Source of the DNA: Amphritea balenae
Lineage (GTDB): Bacteria > Pseudomonadota > Gammaproteobacteria > Pseudomonadales > Balneatricaceae
Assembly: GCF_003858655.1 (NCBI RefSeq)
Contig: NZ_RQXV01000006.1
Location: 186,001 to 250,000, forward strand
Direction of reading: 5' to 3'
Length of the DNA: 64,000 bases
The position numbers and the translations under genes are program-made. The notes beneath the pieces were generated by a model. That model ran no database searches, was not told where the DNA came from, and was given only the letters and a program-made list of their open reading frames with translations. Shown here one piece after another: positions 26,271 to 38,476 of the stretch (positions within the stretch are counted from its first letter, which is position 1; each line of letters starts with the position of its first letter).

Positions 26271-28426
26271 CAGTTACCGAACAGGCCTCTTATTAATTTT
26301 TTAGCACCTTCAACTTTACTGTCACCTTCGCTATCGCCGTTGCCGCCGCCCAGTTTTTCCATCAGCTTGCCTTCCAGCTTCTTCTTAGCCTTCTGCTTGA
26401 TGATCTCTTGCAATACACTGGCATCGGGGCGACATAGCTTGGATGGCTCGGTATTAAAACTGCCTTTGCAGTCTAATGGCCATTCAACACCCTCGAGGTT
26501 GTTATTAACGGCACAGGTCTTTTTGAACAGGTTTTCTTCGATGGTCAGGCCCAGTCGATAATCCAGGTTCTCCGCCGGCAGGTTAACCTTACCCTTACCG
26601 CGTACAGTAATAGCATCCAGCTTTGTGGTCAGGTCATTGTTGCTGACGACACCGTTGGTAATTTTGAAGTTACTGCTCAGATCAGCGAAAGGTGTGGATC
26701 GATCAACCTGATCGGCATTAACGCCCAGTGCCGCGACGTTGTTAAAGCCCTGACAGATGGTTTGTGCAACATCGATACCTTTGATTTCGCCGTTCGGCAT
26801 AGTGACAGCGGCATTACCGTTAAGGCTATTTATAATCGCATGTACCGACTCACCCCGTGCGGTGATAGCTGACTGAGTATTAAAGGTGCCGGTGAGGCGG
26901 TCGGTATCGGCCATGTCCTGAAGCAGGTCGCCGATAGCAATGCCTTTAATGTTCTTTTTCACCGTCAGGCGGGTGGGTGATTTGCGAACATCGACGACAA
27001 CAGAATTACGTAAGGTGCCGCTGTACATATCGGCGTTGATTTTATTCATATTAACCAGACCGCCATGGGCGCTGGTTTCTAGTTGCAGATTGGTCAGTGT
27101 TAGCCCATTTATGAGCAGCTTAGCCAGCCCCAGATTCACATCCAGTTCCAGCCCTTTCAACATTTCAACCGGTATAACAGGCTCTTTTGAGTAGCCGGAT
27201 GACTGGCTGTTACTGGCTTGCTTTTGCTGCTCTGCGGGTTGTTCTTTTGATGGAGGCAGGTAACGGTCGGCGTTGAGTTCATCACCTTTAAGGTTGAATG
27301 CGATAGAACCGTTTGCCAGATTCATTGCCAGACTACCGTTGAATGAGGTGTCATCCAGTTTCAGACTCATCTTATTCAGCCCGACTGTGTTGGGTGCTCC
27401 GCCCAGCTCAGCATTGAAACTAATCGCTTTAAGTACCGACGGATCGGTTGTTTCTATGGCCGGCTGTCTCAGTGCTGTCAACAGGTCCTGAAGACTGAAT
27501 TGATCCACTTTGAGTTGACCGGTAATCACCGGTTTGCTGAAACTTTTTACAGTAATATCACCACTGGCATTGAGGTTTGCTGCTGTCAGCTTCATGCCTT
27601 TCAGGTTGGCTGTTTCATTGCTCAGATCAGAGGTGATATCGGAGTTCAGTTTTACTGAGACAGTCTTATCGTTAAAAGGAGCGCCTTTAAGGTCGAGGGT
27701 ACTTTCCAGCCCTTTGATCTGATACTGCTGCTTCGCCAGATCAAGGAAGAACTCTGCAGTTAAGGCTGCGTCTACTGTTAGCTGTTTCTGATCAGCCTGA
27801 TATTGCTCTGCCTGAAAACTTAACTCAGCAGGAAAAAACGCCCCGGTAACGACTTTACCGGAGGTCATGCTGAAGTTATTCAGCAGTACTTTACTGTCGG
27901 TCATCTGATCCAGATAGCTGATATTCGCATTGGTTATCGCAATGCTTTCGATATCCAGCGCAATGGCAGCGCCACCCGCTGCTTCGCTACTGCTGGGTGT
28001 GTCTTGTGCAACTGAGCCGGAAGCCTGTTGGCCGGCGCCTGATACAGCCCAGTTGGTTGTGCCTTGTTTAGTTTTAACCAGATTCAGGGTCAGGCCATCC
28101 AACAGGATGCTGCTCATTTTTACATTACCGGACAGCAATGGTGGAAGTTCAACAGAGACCTGGGCCTGGTTCAGTTCAGCCAGCTGCGGCTGACCAGGAT
28201 AGTTCACGCTTATCTGATTAATTTCGATACCCAGCCATGGAAAGACTGACCAGCCAAGATCGCCACTGATCTCAAGTTCAACACCACCCTGTTCGAGGGC
28301 TAGCTTTTTTATCTCTGGTTTATACTCGTTAGGGTCAAAGAACATACCCAGCAGGACTCCACCTGCCACAACCAGTATTAGTAGCAGGGCAACCAAACCA
28401 CCGACAATTTTGAACAAACCTTTCAT
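26270..28426 (-). CDS. AsmA-family envelope protein
   Basis: A 718-residue protein with an N-terminal membrane anchor ([22 protein letters not shown]), then the family opening [41 protein letters not shown] long periplasmic beta-rich region follows, with the conserved late segment [23 protein letters not shown]. AsmA-like proteins belong to the bridge-like lipid-transfer group linked to outer-membrane lipid homeostasis. The start is ATG at 28426, behind AAGGAGG; the reading six codons further up has no such site. It is the first gene of an asmA-mutY-yggX operon and ends in a TGATG overlap with mutY. Confidence 0.9.
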   Translation of the reverse strand: MKGLFKIVGGLVALLLILVVAGGVLLGMFFDPNEYKPEIKKLALEQGGVELEISGDLGWSVFPWLGIEINQISVNYPGQPQLAELNQAQVSVELPPLLSGNVKMSSILLDGLTLNLVKTKQGTTNWAVSGAGQQASGSVAQDTPSSSEAAGGAAIALDIESIAITNANISYLDQMTDSKVLLNNFSMTSGKVVTGAFFPAELSFQAEQYQADQKQLTVDAALTAEFFLDLAKQQYQIKGLESTLDLKGAPFNDKTVSVKLNSDITSDLSNETANLKGMKLTAANLNASGDITVKSFSKPVITGQLKVDQFSLQDLLTALRQPAIETTDPSVLKAISFNAELGGAPNTVGLNKMSLKLDDTSFNGSLAMNLANGSIAFNLKGDELNADRYLPPSKEQPAEQQKQASNSQSSGYSKEPVIPVEMLKGLELDVNLGLAKLLINGLTLTNLQLETSAHGGLVNMNKINADMYSGTLRNSVVVDVRKSPTRLTVKKNIKGIAIGDLLQDMADTDRLTGTFNTQSAITARGESVHAIINSLNGNAAVTMPNGEIKGIDVAQTICQGFNNVAALGVNADQVDRSTPFADLSSNFKITNGVVSNNDLTTKLDAITVRGKGKVNLPAENLDYRLGLTIEENLFKKTCAVNNNLEGVEWPLDCKGSFNTEPSKLCRPDASVLQEIIKQKAKKKLEGKLMEKLGGGNGDSEGDSKVEGAKKLIRGLFGN

Positions 28427-28615
28427 GACGCCTCCTTGGACCATGTATCAGCAAAGCACGTGATAAACAGCATAGTATCAGATTGATCATAATGACGAAC
28501 TATTAAGAACAGCTGAACTGCTTTTTTATCAGTAGCTTGGCGAATAATAGCAATGACTTAGGTCCACATCTGAGATAGCCGTAGTCAGGGGTGCGCATTC
28601 GGTGAATATTGGTTG

Positions 28616-28621
28616 TATAAT
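28616..28621 (+). promoter_or_regulatory. Candidate -10 element of the hisBHF operon
   Basis: A perfect TATAAT lies 45 bases before the hisB start codon. A matching -35 hexamer at 16-18 bases is poor, so this is only a candidate. Confidence 0.4.
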
Positions 28622-28665
28622 GCCTGCTTTGAATTCTTATTCTGTAACTTGTCGCGGAGATCATC

Positions 28666-29259
28666 ATGGCTGAGCGTAAAGCCACCGTCACCCGAAATAC
28701 CCTGGAAACTAAGATTACTGTGTCAGTAAATCTGGATGGCAGCGGTAAGCTAAATGCTGAAACGGGTGTGCCTTTTCTTGATCACATGCTGGATCAGATT
28801 GCCCGTCATGGTCTGATTGATCTGGATATTAATGCTAAAGGTGATAACCATATCGATGATCACCACACAGTGGAAGATATTGGTATTACGCTGGGCCAGG
28901 CCTTTCATAAGGCGGTCGGTGATAAAAAAGGTATTCAGCGTTATGGGCATGCGTACTGTCCATTGGACGAAGCGCTGTCGCGTGTAGTCGTGGATTTTTC
29001 CGGTCGTGCGGGACTTGATATGAATGTAGAGTTCACCCGTGCCAATATCGGGCGCTTTGATACTCAGCTGTTCTGGGAGTTTTTCCAGGGCTTTGTCAAT
29101 CACGCCGGCGTCACGCTGCATATTGATAACCTGAAAGGCTTTAATGCGCACCACCAGGCCGAGACTATTTTTAAAGCGTTCGGCCGTGCACTACGTAGTT
29201 CGCTGACGATAGATCAGCGTGCTGCTGACATGATGCCATCGACCAAAGGATCGCTGTAA
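28666..29259 (+). CDS. hisB: Imidazoleglycerol-phosphate dehydratase
   Basis: HisB dehydrates imidazole glycerol phosphate in histidine synthesis, using a bound Mn pair. The metal-binding histidine clusters are visible: [16 protein letters not shown] near residues 35-50, [11 protein letters not shown] near 64-74, and [13 protein letters not shown] near 163-175. At 197 residues it is the monofunctional form without the N-terminal phosphatase domain of enteric HisB. hisH begins at the base after its stop codon. Confidence 0.96.
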   Translation: MAERKATVTRNTLETKITVSVNLDGSGKLNAETGVPFLDHMLDQIARHGLIDLDINAKGDNHIDDHHTVEDIGITLGQAFHKAVGDKKGIQRYGHAYCPLDEALSRVVVDFSGRAGLDMNVEFTRANIGRFDTQLFWEFFQGFVNHAGVTLHIDNLKGFNAHHQAETIFKAFGRALRSSLTIDQRAADMMPSTKGSL

Positions 29260-29907
29260 ATGAGCAGTGTTGCAGTCATTGATTATGGTATGGGTAACCT
29301 GCACTCGGTCGCAAAAGCGTTAGAGCACGTTGAGCCGGGTGTTGAAGTGCTGGTTACGGCAGATCCGCAGAAAGTCCGTGATGCCGACCGGGTTCTATTA
29401 CCTGGTGTTGGTGCTATCCGCGATTGTATGGCGGAAATTCGCCGTCTGGGTGTTGATCAGGAGGTTGCCGAAGCGATCGCTTCCGGTAAGCCTTTTCTGG
29501 GCATCTGTGTTGGTTATCAGGCATTGATGCAGCGTTCTGAAGAGAACGGTGGTGTTGATTGTCTTGGGCATTTCGATGGTGAGGTTAAGTTCTTCGGTGA
29601 AGAACTGAAGGAAACCGATGGTGAACGCCTTAAAGTGCCTCATATGGGCTGGAACGAAGTACATCAGAGCATCGATCATCCGATGTGGCAGAATATTGCT
29701 GATGGCAGCCGTTTCTATTTTGTCCACAGTTACTATGTGGATGCGGCTGAGAAAGCGTTGGTGGCAGGTAACTGTCATTACGGCGTGGACTTTGATGTGG
29801 CCATTGCCCGCGATAATGTTTTCGCAACGCAGTTTCACCCGGAAAAGAGTCATACTGTTGGTCTGCAGTTACTGAAAAACTTTCTCAACTGGGATGGTAA
29901 AGCCTGA
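29260..29907 (+). CDS. hisH: Imidazole glycerol phosphate synthase, glutaminase subunit
   Basis: HisH releases ammonia from glutamine and passes it to HisF. It is a class I glutamine amidotransferase: nucleophile Cys83 in GICVGYQAL, the oxyanion region VDYGMGN-type start ([11 protein letters not shown]), and the His-x-Glu pair in QFHPEKSH near residue 193. At 215 residues it is family size. It is adjacent to hisB without a gap. The 87 bp to hisF contain two short palindromes (GACTGA/TCAGTC and CGGGAATCCCG) and no hisA. Confidence 0.96.
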   Translation: MSSVAVIDYGMGNLHSVAKALEHVEPGVEVLVTADPQKVRDADRVLLPGVGAIRDCMAEIRRLGVDQEVAEAIASGKPFLGICVGYQALMQRSEENGGVDCLGHFDGEVKFFGEELKETDGERLKVPHMGWNEVHQSIDHPMWQNIADGSRFYFVHSYYVDAAEKALVAGNCHYGVDFDVAIARDNVFATQFHPEKSHTVGLQLLKNFLNWDGKA

Positions 29908-29994
29908 TTCGGCTATCAGACTGAGGCTCAGTCCGGGAATCCCGTTGAGGATTATCGGTCTAACTAATGAATTCAAGATTTAATAGGTATTAGC

Positions 29995-30774
29995 ATGGCA
30001 TTGGCAAAACGCATTATTCCTTGTCTGGATGTAGAAAACGGGCGGGTTGTTAAAGGCGTTCAGTTTGTTGATATTCGCGATGCCGGTGATCCGGTTGAAG
30101 TTGCGAAACGCTATGATGAGCAAGGCGCAGATGAAATTACTTTTCTAGATATCACGGCAACACATGAAGGCCGGGATACTATGGTACATACGGTTGAGCG
30201 TATGGCATCTCAGGTGTTTATTCCTCTGACGGTAGGTGGTGGCATTCGAACCTGTGATGATATCCGCACTATGCTCAATGCCGGTGCTGATAAAGTATCT
30301 ATTAACAGTGCTGCCGTCTTTAATCCTGAGTTTGTTCGCGAGGCTGCGGATCGTTTTGGTTCTCAGTGTATTGTGGTTGCCATTGATGCGAAGAAAGTCT
30401 CTCAGCCAGGTGAAACCGATAAGTGGGAGATCTTTACCCATGGTGGCCGCAAGCCTACCGGTATCGATGCGGTTGAGTGGGCTAAGAAAATGGTTGAACT
30501 GGGGGCCGGTGAGATTCTGTTGACCTCTATGGATCAGGATGGCGTGAAGAATGGCTATGATCTGGGTGTTACCCGGGCAATCAGTGAGGCGGTTAATGTT
30601 CCGGTTATTGCCTCCGGTGGAGTGGGTAATCTGGATCATCTGGTTGATGGCTGTATCGAAGGTAAAGCTGATGCGGTTCTGGCAGCATCTATTTTTCACT
30701 TTAATGAGTACAGTATTCCTGAAGCCAAGCAGTATATGAAAGACCGGGGTATCGAAGTACGCCTTGATATCTGA
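29995..30774 (+). CDS. hisF: Imidazole glycerol phosphate synthase, cyclase subunit
   Basis: HisF combines PRFAR with ammonia to form imidazole glycerol phosphate and AICAR. It is a (beta/alpha)8 barrel: [16 protein letters not shown] opens it with the catalytic Asp11, a second catalytic aspartate lies in [15 protein letters not shown] near residue 182, and phosphate loops are VGGGIRT and ASGGVGN. The IPCLD opening and the absence of the HisA pattern show it is not HisA. It is the last gene of the cluster and is followed by an intrinsic terminator. Confidence 0.96.
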   Translation: MALAKRIIPCLDVENGRVVKGVQFVDIRDAGDPVEVAKRYDEQGADEITFLDITATHEGRDTMVHTVERMASQVFIPLTVGGGIRTCDDIRTMLNAGADKVSINSAAVFNPEFVREAADRFGSQCIVVAIDAKKVSQPGETDKWEIFTHGGRKPTGIDAVEWAKKMVELGAGEILLTSMDQDGVKNGYDLGVTRAISEAVNVPVIASGGVGNLDHLVDGCIEGKADAVLAASIFHFNEYSIPEAKQYMKDRGIEVRLDI

Positions 30775-30786
30775 TTGATTCAGTTT

Positions 30787-30819
30787 TAAAAAATCCCCGC
30801 TGATATGTGGGGATTTTTG
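30787..30819. terminator. Bidirectional intrinsic terminator
   Basis: AATCCCC and GGGGATT pair around a 10-base loop, with an A-run before and TTTTT after. It serves hisF on the plus strand and the convergent GGDEF-EAL gene on the minus strand. Confidence 0.85.
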
Positions 30820-30852
30820 TATCACAACCAGGGTTATGCTGGCAGCAGGTCG

Positions 30853-32976
30853 TTAGATTTTATTATTTGACGGAGATTTGCTGTTTTCGGCATGAGTGAA
30901 TATTTCGTTCAGACGGCTAAAATCAACCGGTCCTGATAGCAGGTAGCCCTGGCCAAAAGTACAGCCCATCTCAGTCAGAGCCTGTTGTTGAGTGGGCTCC
31001 TCAATGCCTTCAGAAACTACCAATAGCTGCATTGTTTCTGCCAGTGCCAGAATCGCTTCGATAACCGGCTTCGAATTCTCAAAATCATTAATGAAACTTC
31101 GGTCGATCTTAACCCCGTCGATTGGTAGCCGAGCCAGGTAGCTTAGTGATGAATATCCGGTACCAAAATCATCAATCCAGATACTGTAGCCCGCTTCCTT
31201 CCATTGTTTTAATAGCGGCAGTGTATTGTCCAGGTTTTTCATCAGGCTGGTTTCAGTGATTTCAAGACAGATCTGTTGATGAGGCCTTCTGATATGCCTC
31301 AACGTGTTATTCAACTGTTGAGCCAACTCCGGTTGATTGAGAATTACCGAGGAAATGTTAATTGTGAGTTTCAACGCTTTTGATAGAACCGGCTGACTAT
31401 GCAGATCATCGCAGACCTGCTGAATAATCCAGCGGGTCAGATTGCCGATCTGATCAGATTCTTCAACGATAGGGATAAAGGTATCGGGTTCTAGTTTACC
31501 TTTTTCTGGATGTTTCCATCGTAACAGCGCTTCAGCGCCAATCATGGTGCGAGTGTTCAGGTCAAAGATAGGCTGATATTCCAGAAACAGTTGGTTTTCA
31601 GTGATGGCAGCGCCGATACCTTGCTGAATAGTGACTCTTTCTTGTACCTGATGGTGCATTTCTGGCAGGAAAAAACGGGCCCGGTTACGGCCGCTCCGCT
31701 TGGCTTCATACATGGCGATATCTGCATGCTTAAGCATATTTTCAGCGCTGCTGGCATCATCAGGATAGAGGGTTATGCCGATACTACAGGAGAGTGTGAA
31801 GTATTTATCATTAATGACAAAAGGCTGTCGTAAGGCTTCTATTATGTTTTGGCTGAAGTCTGTTGCATCCTCAAGCCACTCAATATCAGGAAGGATAGCA
31901 ACAAATTCATCACCTCCCATGCGGGATAACAGCAGATCCTCGGGAAAGGGTAGGTGCTTATCTTTCATCTGTAACCGGACCGTTTTTAACAGACGCTGAG
32001 CAATTTCTTTCAGAATAAGGTCGCCATATTCATGACTGGAGGAGTCGTTAATCTGCTTGAAATGGTCCAGATCGATAAATAGTAGTGCGACCTTTTTCTC
32101 ATTCTCTTTACACCAGAGCGTTAACTTACGTAGTTCCTGATACAGACCGCGGCGATTAGGCAGGCTGGTCAGAGGGTCACGGTAAGCCATCAGCGCCATC
32201 TGCTCATGGCTATCGTAAAGGTGTTCCTGCATATCCTGCAGGGCATTACTCAGTTCACCAATTTCATCACTACGATTAAGGCGGAATGAGATCGGATCAC
32301 CATCGACCTTAAAGCTTCGGGTGCGATCAGTTAGCTCATCCAGCGGTTTGAGTAGCCGTTTGGCCAGAATTTGTGAAATGGGTAGCATGAGAAGCAGTAA
32401 GGCAAAAAAACCACCGATAAGTCCCATCAGCATGCGGGTCATAATATCGTCAGCTTTTTGCGTCAATATCGCCGAGTTTTGTCGGATATCTTTTTCTACC
32501 CCGGACAGGGAAATTGCATAGCTGATAGCGCCGACTTTTTTCTCATTGAATAGCACCGGGACATTAGCAAGAATTTTATTATCTTGTTGAGTTATGCGGA
32601 CGTTAGGCAGGTTATGTCTATGCTCAGGATTACCTGAAGGCTTAAGTGCGTAGAGAATATTGCCCTGTTGATCGTAAATATTGAGATAGCTTAAGCCTTG
32701 CTGACCCGATAGCGTTTGCAGACCATGTTGAATGCCAGAGATATCCTTATTCGCCACAGAGGGGGCTAATTGTACAGCGAGTGTATTGGCAAGAATCTCA
32801 GTATCTTTTGCCAGTTGTGTATTCACTGTCTGGCGCAGTTGGTGCTCGGCATTAGCAATGGAGCTGGCGTAAAAATCATTGGTGAAAAACAGCGTAGCTA
32901 ACAGCAGAATTGCAGCCATAGCTGCTGCAACCAGCGCCATGATATAGCCGAATCGGAAAGACAGCGAGCGTGACAT
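30853..32976 (-). CDS. Membrane-bound GGDEF-EAL protein (cyclic di-GMP turnover)
   Basis: Order of parts: a membrane helix near residues 10-30, a periplasmic sensing region to about 180, a second helix (GLIGGFFALLLLMLPISQIL), a HAMP-like linker, a diguanylate cyclase domain with an intact MGGDEF motif near residue 353, and a phosphodiesterase domain with EALLRW near 480 and DDFGTGYSSLSYL further on. Both catalytic signatures look intact, so it could make or break cyclic di-GMP. The periplasmic part has a double-Cache-like or LapD-like flavour, but no ligand can be named. The ATG at 32976 has AAGAGAG eight bases upstream; a GTG three codons earlier is less well placed. It is monocistronic. Confidence 0.9.
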   Translation of the reverse strand: MSRSLSFRFGYIMALVAAAMAAILLLATLFFTNDFYASSIANAEHQLRQTVNTQLAKDTEILANTLAVQLAPSVANKDISGIQHGLQTLSGQQGLSYLNIYDQQGNILYALKPSGNPEHRHNLPNVRITQQDNKILANVPVLFNEKKVGAISYAISLSGVEKDIRQNSAILTQKADDIMTRMLMGLIGGFFALLLLMLPISQILAKRLLKPLDELTDRTRSFKVDGDPISFRLNRSDEIGELSNALQDMQEHLYDSHEQMALMAYRDPLTSLPNRRGLYQELRKLTLWCKENEKKVALLFIDLDHFKQINDSSSHEYGDLILKEIAQRLLKTVRLQMKDKHLPFPEDLLLSRMGGDEFVAILPDIEWLEDATDFSQNIIEALRQPFVINDKYFTLSCSIGITLYPDDASSAENMLKHADIAMYEAKRSGRNRARFFLPEMHHQVQERVTIQQGIGAAITENQLFLEYQPIFDLNTRTMIGAEALLRWKHPEKGKLEPDTFIPIVEESDQIGNLTRWIIQQVCDDLHSQPVLSKALKLTINISSVILNQPELAQQLNNTLRHIRRPHQQICLEITETSLMKNLDNTLPLLKQWKEAGYSIWIDDFGTGYSSLSYLARLPIDGVKIDRSFINDFENSKPVIEAILALAETMQLLVVSEGIEEPTQQQALTEMGCTFGQGYLLSGPVDFSRLNEIFTHAENSKSPSNNKI

Positions 32977-34341
<1,365 letters not shown>

Positions 34342-34405
34342 ACCGAGCACTGTGTAGCCTTGATTTTTAACAGGGCAGGGGCTTGGCAATTAAGGGAGTA
34401 ACACA

Positions 34406-36547
34406 ATGGTGGAACAAGTAGCGGAGCAAAGTGAAGCATCGATTGCGCTGGTGGAAAGTCGGGCGCCGATCGCTGTCACTGAACCGGTAGAGGCTCCGCC
34501 GGTAAATCTGAAAGCCCCTGAACTCTATATTAATCGTGAACTGAGTCATCTGCAGTTCAATGTCCGGGTGTTGGAACAGGCGCTGGATGAAAGTCATCCG
34601 GTGCTGGAACGGCTGATGTTTCTGTTGATCTTCTCGAGTAATCTGGATGAGTTTTTTGAGATTCGGGTTGCCGAATTGATGCGCCAGCTGAAATACAGCC
34701 GGGAGACCGTTGGTCCTGACGCTCTTCATCCCCAGGTCGTAATGAAACGGATCGGTGAGATCTGCAGCGCTCATGTTGAGCGTCAGTATAAGATTCTCAA
34801 CGATATTATTTTTCCTGAACTGGAAAAAGAGGATATTCATTTCCTGCGTCGCCGCGACTGGGACGATGAACAGCGTGAGTGGATCAAGGTCTACTTTGAG
34901 GAAAAAGTATTGCCGGTGGTCAGTCCAATCGGGCTGGATCCTTCCCATCCGTTCCCACGGCTGGTGAATAAGAGCCTTAACTTTATTGTTGAACTGGATG
35001 GTAAAGATGCTTTCGGGCGGGAAAGCGGCCTGGCGATTATTCCCGCGCCCCGCTCGCTGCCGCGTCTGATTCGCCTGCCGGATAACCTTTGTGATGGCGG
35101 CGAGAACCTTATTTTCCTGTCATCTATTATTCACGAGTTTGCAGCTGAGCTGTTTCCGGGGATGACGGTAGAAGGCTGCTATCAGTTCCGTATAACCCGT
35201 AACGCCGACCTGACGTTTGATTCTGAAGAGGTTGAGGATCTGGCCCGGACTCTGCGCGGTGAACTTCATTCCCGCAAATTTGGTGATGCGGTCCGTCTCG
35301 AGGTTGATCAGCGGACCCCGGAGGCGCTGATCAGCTTTCTGTTACAGGAGTTTAGCCTTGATGAAGCCCATACTTATCGGGTGGATGGGCCGGTCAACCT
35401 GACCCGGATGATGGCCTTGCGTGATCTGGTCGATCGCAAAGAGTTGCGCTGGAAGCCGTATACCCCGGGTATGTCTAAGAAGCTTAAACAGGGCGGTGTA
35501 TTCGAAGTCCTGCGTATAAGAGATCAGCTGCTGCACCATCCTTTTCAGTCGTTTGCACCCGTTGTCGATCTGCTGCGTCAGGCGGCAAAAGATCCCAAAG
35601 TGCTGGCGATTAAGCAGACTCTGTACCGTACCGGGGTTAACTCCGATATTGTCAATGCGCTGGTTGATGCCGCGCGTAGCGGTAAAGAGGTTACCGTGGT
35701 GATTGAATTGCGGGCTCGCTTTGATGAAGAGAGTAACCTGCAGCTAGCAGGGCGATTGCAGGAAGCCGGTGCGCTGGTAGTGTATGGCGTAGTTGATTTT
35801 AAAACCCACGCTAAGATGATGCTGGTGGTACGTCGGGAAGAGGGTAAGCTAGTGCGTTACTCCCACCTTGGTACGGGAAACTATCACTCCGGCACTGCCC
35901 GTTTGTATACCGACTATAGCTATATGACCAGTGATGAAGATGTTGGCGAAGATGTACATAAGATCTTTCAGCAACTCACCGGTATGGGCAAAATCCTGCG
36001 CCTTAAAAAATTACAAAATGCGCCGTTTACCTTGCACTCCAGGATGATCGAGCTGATTAACCGGGAAGCGAAACATGGCAAAGATGGTCATATCATCGTC
36101 AAAGTGAATGGCTTGACCGAACCGCAGCTGATCAGGGCGTTGTATAGAGCATCTCAGGCAGGGACAAAAATTGAATTGATCGTACGCGGTATGTGCCGGT
36201 TACGGCCAGGGCTGGAAGGTATTTCTGAAACAATCACGGTACGCTCCATAATTGGCCGCTTTCTGGAGCACACCCGGGTCTATTACTTTGGCAATAAGGG
36301 TGAGCCAGAAGTGTTCTGTTCCAGTGCCGACTGGATGGAACGCAACATGCTCAACCGGGTTGAAACCGGATTTCCGCTTTACGGTAAACTGGCCGCCCGG
36401 ATTAAACAAGATCTGGATCTCTATCTGGCCGATAACAGCCATAGCTGGGAGCTACACTCCGATGGTAGCTATACTCTGAATCAGCCAGCGAAAGGTGAAG
36501 CGCTGATCAGTGCGCAGGATGCCCTACTGAGTTCATTTGCCAGTTGA
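34406..36547 (+). CDS. ppk: Polyphosphate kinase 1
   Basis: Ppk1 reversibly moves the gamma-phosphate of ATP onto polyphosphate. A ~45-residue variable N-terminus precedes the family opening [20 protein letters not shown]. The autophosphorylated histidine is residue 487 in [20 protein letters not shown], and the second phospholipase-D-like histidine is in [15 protein letters not shown]. The C-terminal domain has [18 protein letters not shown]. At 713 residues it is typical. The ATG follows AAGGGAG by seven bases. Confidence 0.95.
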   Translation: MVEQVAEQSEASIALVESRAPIAVTEPVEAPPVNLKAPELYINRELSHLQFNVRVLEQALDESHPVLERLMFLLIFSSNLDEFFEIRVAELMRQLKYSRETVGPDALHPQVVMKRIGEICSAHVERQYKILNDIIFPELEKEDIHFLRRRDWDDEQREWIKVYFEEKVLPVVSPIGLDPSHPFPRLVNKSLNFIVELDGKDAFGRESGLAIIPAPRSLPRLIRLPDNLCDGGENLIFLSSIIHEFAAELFPGMTVEGCYQFRITRNADLTFDSEEVEDLARTLRGELHSRKFGDAVRLEVDQRTPEALISFLLQEFSLDEAHTYRVDGPVNLTRMMALRDLVDRKELRWKPYTPGMSKKLKQGGVFEVLRIRDQLLHHPFQSFAPVVDLLRQAAKDPKVLAIKQTLYRTGVNSDIVNALVDAARSGKEVTVVIELRARFDEESNLQLAGRLQEAGALVVYGVVDFKTHAKMMLVVRREEGKLVRYSHLGTGNYHSGTARLYTDYSYMTSDEDVGEDVHKIFQQLTGMGKILRLKKLQNAPFTLHSRMIELINREAKHGKDGHIIVKVNGLTEPQLIRALYRASQAGTKIELIVRGMCRLRPGLEGISETITVRSIIGRFLEHTRVYYFGNKGEPEVFCSSADWMERNMLNRVETGFPLYGKLAARIKQDLDLYLADNSHSWELHSDGSYTLNQPAKGEALISAQDALLSSFAS

Positions 36548-36852
36548 TACAGTGAATTATTTAAAAAGCGGCTAGAGAGGGGCCTCAGTTGTTTTTTATG
36601 CTTTGATACGGATCAGGTGATACCTGTGAAATTTTCTGTATGATTTTTTTCTGATTGCTTCTTACTCAGTTTTGTGGAGAATGGCTCGCTGCTTTTTTGT
36701 TTCTTATACGAAACAGATGACGATAAGTTGATTGTCCTGATCGGATAGCAACAGTAGATCCTGTTGAACATCGCTTGACGTCAGAGGTGCTATCCTGCAC
36801 ATTGATTAACCGCTACCCGCGGAATAATAAGAATAGAAACGGATGCCTTACC
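36548..36852. other. Intergenic region between ppk and the amino-acid ABC operon
   Basis: About 305 bp with T-rich stretches. I see no gene, no convincing terminator for ppk and no clear promoter pair, although the ABC operon must start transcription here. Confidence 0.4.
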
Positions 36853-37626
36853 ATGGCCAGTGCGCAAACGGCTTTAGAGCTGAAAGATATACATAAATCC
36901 TTTGGTGACCTGAAGGTTCTTAAGGGCGTATCACTGACTGCAAATGACGGTGATGTGATCTCTATTCTTGGTTCCAGCGGCTCCGGTAAAAGCACCCTGT
37001 TACGTTGTATTAATCTGCTGGAAAATCCAAGCCAGGGACAAATCCTGGTCGGCCAGGAAGAACTACAACTGAAGCCGGGCAAGGATGGTAATCTGATCGC
37101 TGCGAATCGTAAGCAGCTTGAGCAGATGCGTTCCCGTATCGGTTTCGTATTCCAGAGTTTTAATCTCTGGCCTCACAAGACAATTCTCGAAAATATTATC
37201 GAAGCGCCGGTTCAGGTATTGAAACAGCCAAAGGCAGAAGCGATTGCCCGGGCTGAACAATTACTGGAAAAAGTCGGCCTGGCTGATAAGCGTAATGCCT
37301 ACCCGGATAATCTGTCAGGTGGTCAGAAACAGCGCGTTGCTATCGCCCGGACGCTGGCGATGGATCCACAGGTATTGCTGTTTGATGAACCGACTTCGGC
37401 ACTCGATCCCGAATTGGTTAATGAAGTACTGGCGGTAATGAAAGGGTTGGCTGATGAAGGCCGTACCATGCTCATCGTTACCCATGAAATGCGCTTTGCC
37501 CGTGATGTATCCAGTCAGGTGGTATTTTTGCATGAGGGTCAGATCGAAGAGATGGGCCCGCCTGAACAGATGTTTAATAATCCTAAATCCCAGCGGGTCC
37601 AGGACTTTATGTCCAGTCATCGCTGA
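36853..37626 (+). CDS. Polar amino-acid ABC transporter, ATP-binding subunit
   Basis: A 257-residue ATPase with Walker A ILGSSGSGKSTLL (near residues 38-50), Q-loop VFQSFNLWPHKT, signature NLSGGQKQRVAIARTLA, Walker B VLLFDEPTSALDPE and switch histidine in IVTHEMRFA. The pattern is the HisP/GlnQ/AotP group, which energises uptake of basic or polar amino acids. The ATG at 36853 is chosen over a reading 26 codons longer because the family begins with the LELKDIHKSFG strand close to the N-terminus. Its ribosome binding site is weak. It is the first gene of a four-gene operon and is followed 44 bp later by the binding protein. Confidence 0.92.
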   Translation: MASAQTALELKDIHKSFGDLKVLKGVSLTANDGDVISILGSSGSGKSTLLRCINLLENPSQGQILVGQEELQLKPGKDGNLIAANRKQLEQMRSRIGFVFQSFNLWPHKTILENIIEAPVQVLKQPKAEAIARAEQLLEKVGLADKRNAYPDNLSGGQKQRVAIARTLAMDPQVLLFDEPTSALDPELVNEVLAVMKGLADEGRTMLIVTHEMRFARDVSSQVVFLHEGQIEEMGPPEQMFNNPKSQRVQDFMSSHR

Positions 37627-37670
37627 GATTGTTAAAACCCCGAAAAAATAATAGTGAAGGGAATAATAAG

Positions 37671-38429
37671 ATGAAGATGCGTAAGTTATTTGCCGTAGCA
37701 GCGTTGATTGCCGGCAGTCTGGTTTCTGCTCAGAGTGCAACAGCTGGCGATAAGATCCGTATCGCAACCGAAGGTGCATATGCACCCTTTAATATGGTTG
37801 ATTCAAATGGTGAGCTGATCGGCTTTGATGTTGAAATCGCTAAGGCACTTTGTGCTGAGATGAAAGCGGACTGCGAAATTGTTGCTCAGGACTGGGACGG
37901 TATTATTCCAGGTCTGCGTGCCCGTAAATACGACGCCATCATCGCGTCTATGTCGATCACTGAAGAGCGTCTGCGTGTAGTCGACTTCTCTGAAAAGTAT
38001 TACTCAAATGTGCTGGCCTATGTAACCAAAGATGGCAGCAACATTGAAGTAACCAAAGCAGGCCTGAAAGGCAAAACTGTTGGTGCACAGCGTGCTACGA
38101 TTGCAGGTCAGTTCCTGGAAGATAATCTGGGTGATGTAGTCGACGTTAAACTGTACGACACTCAGGATAATGCATATCTTGATCTGCAGGCGGGTCGTCT
38201 GGATGCACTGCTATCTGATAAATTCCCAGCGTTTGACTGGTTGCGTACTGAAGAAGGTGCCGGCTATGCATTTACCGGTGAAGATATCGATATCAATGAT
38301 GAGATCGGTATTGCTGTACGTAAAGGTGATGCTCTGAGTGGTAAGTTCAGCACTGCGATTAAAGCGATCGTTGCCGACGGTACTTACGCTAAGATCAACG
38401 AAAAATACTTCCCGTTCTCTATCTATTAA
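37671..38429 (+). CDS. Polar amino-acid ABC transporter, periplasmic binding protein
   Basis: A 252-residue family 3 binding protein. The signal peptide is MKMRKLFAVAALIAGSLVSA-QSATA, with mature protein from about GDKIRIATEGAYAPFN. The ligand-cleft pattern YAPFNMVDSNGELIGFDVEIAKALC and the later LRARKYDAIIASMSITEERLRVVDFS match the lysine/arginine/ornithine and histidine binders (ArgT, HisJ, AotJ); the exact ligand cannot be fixed. ATG at 37671 follows GAAGGGAA by nine bases. A stable hairpin right after the stop probably keeps this gene's message more abundant than that of the permeases. Confidence 0.92.
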   Translation: MKMRKLFAVAALIAGSLVSAQSATAGDKIRIATEGAYAPFNMVDSNGELIGFDVEIAKALCAEMKADCEIVAQDWDGIIPGLRARKYDAIIASMSITEERLRVVDFSEKYYSNVLAYVTKDGSNIEVTKAGLKGKTVGAQRATIAGQFLEDNLGDVVDVKLYDTQDNAYLDLQAGRLDALLSDKFPAFDWLRTEEGAGYAFTGEDIDINDEIGIAVRKGDALSGKFSTAIKAIVADGTYAKINEKYFPFSIY

Positions 38430-38436
38430 GTTAACC

Positions 38437-38456
38437 GGGCCGGTGCAAACCGGCCC
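38437..38456 (+). terminator. Intercistronic stem-loop after the binding-protein gene
   Basis: GGGCCGGT and ACCGGCCC form an 8-bp G+C-rich stem with a GCAA tetraloop and no T-run. Such elements behind binding-protein genes act as message stabilisers or partial terminators that lower permease expression. Confidence 0.65.
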
Positions 38457-38476
38457 CGTTCTATCAGGCTGTTCTC

